Part shown: in pieces, positions 59,202 to 64,000 of the stretch
Numbering within the stretch: position 1 is the stretch's first letter
Layout: each line of letters opens with the position of its first letter
Assembly (NCBI RefSeq): GCF_003286915.1
Contig: NZ_QMFY01000006.1
Location: 310,001 to 374,000 of the forward strand
Reading direction: 5' to 3'
Length of the DNA: 64,000 bases
DNA from: Pseudochryseolinea flava
GTDB lineage: Bacteria; Bacteroidota; Bacteroidia; Cytophagales; Cyclobacteriaceae
The notes under the pieces: generated by a model
What the model was told of the DNA's origin: nothing
The model's input: only the letters and a program-made list of their open reading frames with translations
The model's database searches: none
Position numbers and translations under genes: made by a program

Positions 59202-59576
59202 CCGACTCACAATAGCGCCGATCTCATTACCCACTTGTTTAAGATGTCGGCACGCAGCAGAACTATTTTCGTTTTTGTCCATCACGATTTTCAGATCGCC
59301 GTCGCTTGAGGTGAGTTCAAATTGTAGTGGTTCTTCCGTTGTGCGTGGATGATTTACAAAAGCGTCGATTAGGTCGGGCAAATCTGCTTTCATTTGTTCT
59401 CTTATATAGTCGTGTACCATCGCCGATTTCTCTTCCGGGTACGATACCGTGAGCGCTATTGCATCGCGCGATTCTGCAATAGAGATGCTGATATTTTGAT
59501 CTGATTTCTTTCGGATAACGAACACAGCAACGGCGACAGCGCAGAACACGCCAAGGATAATCATAACTTTTTTCAT
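59199..59576 (-). CDS. Hypothetical membrane-anchored protein
   Basis: 125 residues with one N-terminal membrane helix (KVMIILGVFCAVAVAVFVI) followed by a basic turn and a polar domain of about 95 residues. No family recognised. It stands alone, converging with the preceding membrane-protein gene. Confidence 0.6.
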   Translation of the reverse strand: MKKVMIILGVFCAVAVAVFVIRKKSDQNISISIAESRDAIALTVSYPEEKSAMVHDYIREQMKADLPDLIDAFVNHPRTTEEPLQFELTSSDGDLKIVMDKNENSSAACRHLKQVGNEIGAIVSR

Positions 59577-59712
59577 AGCAAGGATTTTTTGTTTGCCCTT
59601 AATACATACAAATCATGCCACGATGAATTTCTCCTAAAACTGACATGAAATGCATGTTCGATGGCGCGAACTGTACGATTTTACTTGGTGGAGTGTCCGT
59701 TTTGCAGCTAGT

Positions 59713-59839
59713 TAGTTTCCTGTTAGCCGGTTTCTGGTTAATCAGTTTCTGGTTAGCCGGTTTCCGGTTGGCCAGTTTCTGGTTAGTCAGTTTCTGGTTG
59801 GCCAGTGCCTTGTTAGCCGGTTTCTGGTTAATCAGTTTT
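59713..59839. repeat. 15-bp tandem repeat (8.4 copies) between two minus-strand genes
   Basis: Degenerate units of the type cagtttctggttagc or cggtttctggttaat repeat every 15 bp. Because 15 is a multiple of three, an ORF at 59645-59899 on the plus strand reads through it as a hydrophobic pentapeptide repeat ([25 protein letters not shown]). Each 15-mer can be read as a 7-mer plus an 8-mer, linking it to the heptamer arrays. It overlaps no convincing gene. Confidence 0.9.
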
Positions 59840-59866
59840 GCGTATAGCGTTGCTTGTAGCAGATGT

Positions 59867-60907
59867 CTACAGGCCAGTATCCTGCGTAGCCAACTTTAAC
59901 GCTACATCTGCAAAAGCATTCACCTGTTCTTCCGTGGTATCGAATGCGCACATCAATCGCACTTCGGAAGTTTTTTCATTCCAAACATAGAAATAATGTA
60001 CGGCTTGAAGTTTGGCGATGATGGCTGGCGGAAGTAATGCGAAGATCCCATTCGCGTCGACAGATTGGGTGATGGTTACGCCAGGAATTTCTTGTAATCG
60101 ACGTTTAAGAATTTGCGCCATCTTGTTTGCATGCGTAGCATTCTTCTTCCACAAGTTGTTTGTTAACAATGCATCGAACTGAGCACTGATGAAACGCATC
60201 TTCGAGTGAAGTTGCATACTTTGTTTTCGGATGTACTTGAAGTTTTTTGCTACGGAAGTATTGAAGAACACAACAGCTTCCCCGAAGAGCATACCGTTTT
60301 TTGTTCCGCCGAAGGAAAGTACATCTACTCCTGCATCACGCGTGATCGCTTTGATTTCTGCTTGCAGACTTACCGCAGCATTCGCGATACGCGAACCATC
60401 CATATGAAGATATAGATTGTTTTTCTTCGCTACAGCGCTAATGGCTTTGATCTCGTCGATCGTGTAGACTGTACCGTACTCCGTCGACTGCGAAATCGAA
60501 ATAACTTTTACCTGCGGATGATGCTGGTCGTCGATACGGATTATTTTCTCTTCAATTTGTTCTGGGTAAATCTTACCATTTTTTGTCGGAACGGTAACAA
60601 GCTTACATCCCGTGAATTTTTCAGGCGCCGTGGATTCATCAACGTTGATATGGGCCAAGTCCGAGCAGATGATGGAGTTGTAAGCGTTGGTGAGGGATGC
60701 GAGCCCTAGCACGTTTGCACCGGTGCCGTTGTAAGCAAAATGGACTTCAATATCGTCGCCGAGCAGCGCTTTGAATTTATTGATTGCGCTGGTCGTATAA
60801 TCATCAGCGCCATAGGCTGCTGCATGGCCTACATTTGCGTTGATGATTGCCTGCATCACGTCGGGATGCGCGCCAGCGTAATTGTCACTTGCAAAAGTCT
60901 TTATCAT
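59867..60907 (-). CDS. Threonine aldolase family PLP enzyme (beta-eliminating lyase)
   Basis: 346 residues of full family length. Fold type I features: [14 protein letters not shown] near the N-terminus, [25 protein letters not shown] and the PLP lysine in [14 protein letters not shown]. This family cleaves L-threonine or L-allo-threonine to glycine and acetaldehyde. The sequence is closer to the low-specificity type by its length and motifs, but specificity cannot be read directly. It is transcribed away from uspA. Confidence 0.9.
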   Translation of the reverse strand: MIKTFASDNYAGAHPDVMQAIINANVGHAAAYGADDYTTSAINKFKALLGDDIEVHFAYNGTGANVLGLASLTNAYNSIICSDLAHINVDESTAPEKFTGCKLVTVPTKNGKIYPEQIEEKIIRIDDQHHPQVKVISISQSTEYGTVYTIDEIKAISAVAKKNNLYLHMDGSRIANAAVSLQAEIKAITRDAGVDVLSFGGTKNGMLFGEAVVFFNTSVAKNFKYIRKQSMQLHSKMRFISAQFDALLTNNLWKKNATHANKMAQILKRRLQEIPGVTITQSVDANGIFALLPPAIIAKLQAVHYFYVWNEKTSEVRLMCAFDTTEEQVNAFADVALKLATQDTGL

Positions 60908-60997
60908 GAAAAAAGGTTAATGATCGGCGTGAAAATAAAGATTTAAGTAGTGCCGAAAAACAAGTTGAAGAATGTATCTTGAAGGAAACATTTTTAC

Positions 60998-61840
60998 ATG
61001 GTTAATATTCTTGTCCCAACAGATCTGTCAGACGTTTCGAAAGTAGCCGCGAATTATGCCGTGAAGATGGCCAATAGGCTTGAGGCAAACCTAACCTTAA
61101 TTCACGTCGTCACGATTGTTGTTCCCGTTCGCAGCGCGTACCAACGCCAGCTGAAGCAAGAGGAGGAAGGTCTACTCCGCCGGACACAGGAAGAAATGAT
61201 TGAATCGTTAAAACCTGTAGTGAAATATGTTCGATTCGCGGCGCCCGTTCAATACGATGTCGCTATCGGATCACCTTTCAGTGAAACACTCCTGCGCGAA
61301 GCAAAGAAATTACATACAGGCTTGATTGTCATGGGAACGCAAGGTGCAAGTGGATTGAAGAAAGTGGTAATGGGCAGCAACACCACAGCTATGATTGGCG
61401 ATAGCCACATTCCTGTATTAGCCGTGCCCGCGGAAGCCGAGTTCAAAGGGCTGCACAATATTGTTTATGCGTGCGATATGCGAAACATTAAGAAAGAGCT
61501 GAAACAACTCATTCCTTACGCTACCATTTTTGATTCCACCATACACATCGTTCACGTCGTTACCAATGGGGAGTCATTTGCTGAGGTTGATGAGAAGATG
61601 GAGAAAGCGGTTGCTCGCGCAGGCTATGATAAAATTGTGACGATGGTCTTAGCCGATGCAAGTATTGATGATGCCATTGCCGATTACATTCGCATCAACA
61701 AAGCTGACCTATTGGTGATGTTTACGCACAAGCCGAATTTCTACGAGAGGCTGTTTGATAAAAGTATCACGCGGCGGATGGCGTTCCATAGCAAGGTGCC
61801 GCTGTTGGCGTTTAAGGAAGAGGGAAGTAGTAAGAAGTAG
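60998..61840 (+). CDS. Universal stress protein with two tandem UspA domains
   Basis: 280 residues. The first domain (about 1-145) begins NILVPTDLSDVSKVAANYAVKMA and includes the nucleotide-binding MGTQGASGLKKVVMGSNTTAMI. The second (about 150-275) is shorter and lacks the G-2x-G-9x-G(S/T) signature, with LLVMFTHKPNFYERLFDKSITRR instead. Tandem Usp proteins act in stress adaptation, often ATP-binding. The last codons (SSKK and stop) lie inside a 7-bp tandem repeat. Confidence 0.92.
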   Translation: MVNILVPTDLSDVSKVAANYAVKMANRLEANLTLIHVVTIVVPVRSAYQRQLKQEEEGLLRRTQEEMIESLKPVVKYVRFAAPVQYDVAIGSPFSETLLREAKKLHTGLIVMGTQGASGLKKVVMGSNTTAMIGDSHIPVLAVPAEAEFKGLHNIVYACDMRNIKKELKQLIPYATIFDSTIHIVHVVTNGESFAEVDEKMEKAVARAGYDKIVTMVLADASIDDAIADYIRINKADLLVMFTHKPNFYERLFDKSITRRMAFHSKVPLLAFKEEGSSKK

Positions 61841-61871
61841 GGAGTAAGGAGTAAGAAGTAAGAAGTAAGGA
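61830..61871. repeat. Heptamer tandem repeat across the uspA stop codon
   Basis: Six exact-phase units: gtaagaa, gtaggga, gtaagga, gtaagaa, gtaagaa, gtaagga. The first two units carry the last codons and stop of the Usp gene, so the repeat has expanded into coding sequence. Confidence 0.9.
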
Positions 61872-61896
61872 TTTCTTCACATTGCCCAATAAAGTA

Positions 61897-63207
61897 TTAG
61901 TGTTGTGTTCGTTTCAGATATACCCATTTTTCAAAGAATACTTGTAGACTTCGGCCGGAGGTCTCTTCCATGGTTTTTTGAAATTCAAAAGTATCCACTG
62001 ATTTTCCAAAATACTTTTGACTGTATCGTTTGATCCCTTCCCAGAAATGTTGTTCTCCTAATTCTATTCTAAGCAAATGGAGTGCATACGCGCCTTTGAA
62101 GTAAACGAGATTTCGATCATCTTTTGTTGCACGTGACCAATCCGTGAATACCAATGATTTGTCCTTCCCACTATCCTTGATTGTCTTGTAAACTTTGAAA
62201 TAAGAATCTATGTCTGCGGTGTATTTTTGCTTGCCGAAGCGATGCTCGTTGTACGCCGCCGACATGAACGTAGCGAATCCCTCATTGAGCCAAAAGTGAT
62301 TCCAACTTGCACACGTGATCGAATTGCCCCACCATTGATGGGCAAGTTCATGCGAAATGAGGCTTGTTTCTGTACTGTCTTGTAGTACCATCTTACCATA
62401 GGAGTCTCGCAATACGGCGAACCCCGACATCTCTTGATAATGATTTCCGATAAGAATTTGTGAATAGGAATTTTGAACGTAACGGATTCCGGATCGTTGT
62501 TCGAAAAAATCAATCATGTCACCTGTCTTCTGGAAGATTGTTTCTAATTCGCGTGGCGTATAATTGTCGGAATAATGTTGCAATACAACCGCACCGTGTT
62601 TCTCTTCGAATGTATTGAACGTGCCGATCGCAAAACCATAGGTGTAAGGCGGTGTTTCATAATCTTGATTCCAAGAATATAAAACTTTGTCGGCGGTCAT
62701 TTTTTTATTGACAAACGTACCACTTGCAACACATGTTTTCGCTGCGGGTACCGTTAAGTTTAACGCACACTTCGCCTTATCCGAAGGTGTGTCATTGCAG
62801 ATCATCCATTCACTCGTAAAGTAAACTGTGTGCGCTTGACCCGGTGCAGGGAACACGAGACCATTGCTGGGTTTGCCATTATAAAATATCTGCACCTGAC
62901 CTGCGCTTGTGGTTCTCTTCGCTAATGTTATAATTAATTTTTGATCACGTGCTTCATAGTTCGTCACCGTGGCTCCAAAAACGTTGGTGATTTTTAAACT
63001 ACCTGAATTGAAAATCACTTTAGTAATCTTCGGTTCCAATTCAAAAGCAATGACTACATCACCTTGAATAGATTTGTTCTCAATGTCAACGTCAAGGTTT
63101 ACGGTGTAAGTTAATACGTCCAGCCCTACGCCTTTATCGCTAGTTTGTGAATTTACCGAACGCACTATGAAACAGAATACAATGATTGAAAGAATAGGCT
63201 TAATCAT
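61897..63207 (-). CDS. Exported M1 family metallopeptidase with a non-canonical exopeptidase motif
   Basis: 436 residues with a signal peptide ending near VNSQT. The gluzincin active site HELAHQWWGN (His286, Glu287, His290) is followed 18 residues later by Glu309 in LNEGFATF, and the proton-donor region YFKGAYALHLL is present. In place of the GxMEN aminopeptidase motif stands YQEMSGFAVL near residue 257, so the Glu that fixes the substrate N-terminus seems absent. The protein stops after the catalytic domain, lacking the C-terminal HEAT-like domain of full-length M1 enzymes. It lies 13 nt downstream of a phosphatase gene on the same strand. Confidence 0.9.
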   Translation of the reverse strand: MIKPILSIIVFCFIVRSVNSQTSDKGVGLDVLTYTVNLDVDIENKSIQGDVVIAFELEPKITKVIFNSGSLKITNVFGATVTNYEARDQKLIITLAKRTTSAGQVQIFYNGKPSNGLVFPAPGQAHTVYFTSEWMICNDTPSDKAKCALNLTVPAAKTCVASGTFVNKKMTADKVLYSWNQDYETPPYTYGFAIGTFNTFEEKHGAVVLQHYSDNYTPRELETIFQKTGDMIDFFEQRSGIRYVQNSYSQILIGNHYQEMSGFAVLRDSYGKMVLQDSTETSLISHELAHQWWGNSITCASWNHFWLNEGFATFMSAAYNEHRFGKQKYTADIDSYFKVYKTIKDSGKDKSLVFTDWSRATKDDRNLVYFKGAYALHLLRIELGEQHFWEGIKRYSQKYFGKSVDTFEFQKTMEETSGRSLQVFFEKWVYLKRTQH

Positions 63208-63220
63208 ATGTGTGTAGTAG

Positions 63221-63922
63221 CTATATGAAATTGTTGCTGGATGGTGCGTGTTGAATATTCAAATTTCCTATTACAGTTTCACGTTTATTATTTGCTTTTA
63301 TAAATTCTCCGGACTCAACATTCAGACAAGTCAGCCACATGCCGCCATGTGCATAGGTATCGATGCAAATCGTGTGTCCAAAATTTGCAATCTCACCGTC
63401 TTTTCGTGAAGTGTGACCACAGACTACAATTCTTTCAGACGAATACGCTTCGGGCTCTTCAAATTTCTTCCAAAAGAGATGATCCTGGTCCTGATCGTTT
63501 AGTGTTTTACCGCTTTCAAGTCCGGCGTGAACGAAAATGAATTTTCCAATCTCTATATAGTGTTTACAAGAATCGATAAATGCCCAATGGGATTTAGGTA
63601 TTTTATCTGCCCAATTTTTGTCATCGCCTATCTGATATGAATCTAAAGTACTTGCACCCACGAAATATAGCCATTCTAAAAGTCGTTCAGGAGACCTTCT
63701 AGCAGTATTCATCATGATTTCGTGGTTCCCGAGAATAAATTCAAAGTCAAATAATTTACGATGGGTAAGCAGCCACTCAATAACGTCGTTGCTGTTAGAA
63801 CCTTTGTCTACATAGTCGCCGAGAAAGATTATTTTATCGTCACGCTTAATGAGCCCTTGGTTAAAAATCGTTCTTAATGCTTCGATACTTCCATGGATAT
63901 CTCCAATTGCATAGACCGACAT
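63221..63922 (-). CDS. PPP-family serine/threonine protein phosphatase (metallophosphoesterase)
   Basis: 233 residues. All PPP signatures appear in order: GDIHG (near residue 8), GDYVDKG (36), GNHE (65), HAGLE (131) and GHTSRKDGE (168). These bind two metal ions for phosphoester hydrolysis. Bacterial relatives include PrpA/PrpB and diadenosine-tetraphosphatase-like enzymes. It precedes the M1 peptidase gene by 13 nt, so both are probably in one operon. The substrate is unknown. Confidence 0.92.
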   Translation of the reverse strand: MSVYAIGDIHGSIEALRTIFNQGLIKRDDKIIFLGDYVDKGSNSNDVIEWLLTHRKLFDFEFILGNHEIMMNTARRSPERLLEWLYFVGASTLDSYQIGDDKNWADKIPKSHWAFIDSCKHYIEIGKFIFVHAGLESGKTLNDQDQDHLFWKKFEEPEAYSSERIVVCGHTSRKDGEIANFGHTICIDTYAHGGMWLTCLNVESGEFIKANNKRETVIGNLNIQHAPSSNNFI

Positions 63923-64000
63923 TTTTTATTTGCGTGTTTGGTAGTGAATCAGTTTAACGCATCACGCAGTATTCAGCTTGATGCGATTCGTCTTCAGCAA

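Noticed and set aside
59645-59899. 84-residue ORF with repeated hydrophobic pentapeptides
   Set aside because: It coincides with a degenerate 15-bp tandem repeat, runs into the end of the threonine aldolase gene on the other strand, and has no recognisable promoter. It is listed as a repeat and finding, not as a CDS.
1-64000. Prophage, insertion sequence, integron or defence island
   Set aside because: No integrase, transposase, phage structural gene, toxin-antitoxin pair, restriction-modification gene or terminal inverted repeats were recognised, and codon style looks uniform.

Overview
This window reads as ordinary chromosome from a Bacteroidota bacterium, most likely a Cytophagales (Chryseolinea/Ohtaekwangia-like) lineage. 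That placement is inferred from gene content: an OMP_b-brl_3-type TonB receptor, orphan MacB/FtsX-like permeases, a type IX secretion sorting tail, LytS/LytTR signalling, a Bacteroidetes-type AddA/AddB pair, a SMUG2-family DNA glycosylase, and -7 promoter boxes of the TAnnTTTG type instead of sigma70 boxes. I see no prophage, insertion sequence, integrase, CRISPR array or rRNA. There is one tRNA, tRNA-Ala(GGC).

Layout. 1-4.0 kb (minus): 5' half of asnB, a membrane protein coupled to a DUF1080 lipoprotein, a small membrane protein and a GlcD-like FAD oxidase. 4.0-6.4 kb (plus): NlpC/P60 lipoprotein, a Tat-exported asparaginase-family hydrolase and cutC. 6.5-11.5 kb: a TonB-dependent receptor with a C-terminal add-on domain, divergent from a LytS-type kinase/LytTR regulator pair. 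11.6-16.3 kb: tRNA-Ala, uxuA, a DEAD-box RNA helicase and a fatty acid desaturase. 16.5-29.3 kb: three orphan MacB/FtsX-like permeases (one alone, two in a probable operon with a DUF2807 protein), a secreted alpha/beta hydrolase divergent from a NrtR-like Nudix regulator with a 21-bp palindrome between them, a catalytic Nudix hydrolase, and a second alpha/beta hydrolase. 29.5-42.9 kb: a repair-rich stretch (SF1 Upf1-like helicase plus SMUG2 glycosylase, membrane patatin, AddA, AddB), then tandem glutathione peroxidases and menA. 43-55 kb: DUF4136 lipoprotein and OMP, guaA, a TPR plus periplasmic-binding-fold protein, hemL, OMPs, a large GAF/GAF/PAS membrane sensor, and hutI. 55-64 kb: a FecR-like exported protein, a stand-alone T9SS tail protein, a membrane AraC regulator with a membrane protein, threonine aldolase, UspA, M1 peptidase and a PPP phosphatase.

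Signals not explained by the genes are mainly regulatory or repetitive. They include several gene-free spacers built of 7-bp (or 15-bp) degenerate tandem repeats, perfect inverted repeats in divergent promoter regions (20901-20921, 55986-56008, 9665-9690), and -7 boxes whose terminal TTG creates false upstream start codons (34640, 44341, 34580). The last point suggests leaderless or nearly leaderless guaA and patatin mRNAs. No single locus is clearly a new defence or biosynthetic system. The best candidates for undescribed biology are the helicase-SMUG2 operon, the TonB receptor with a post-barrel domain, the tail-only T9SS protein, and the Nudix regulator/palindrome/secreted hydrolase module. 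All functions are read from motifs and family knowledge; no search was run.
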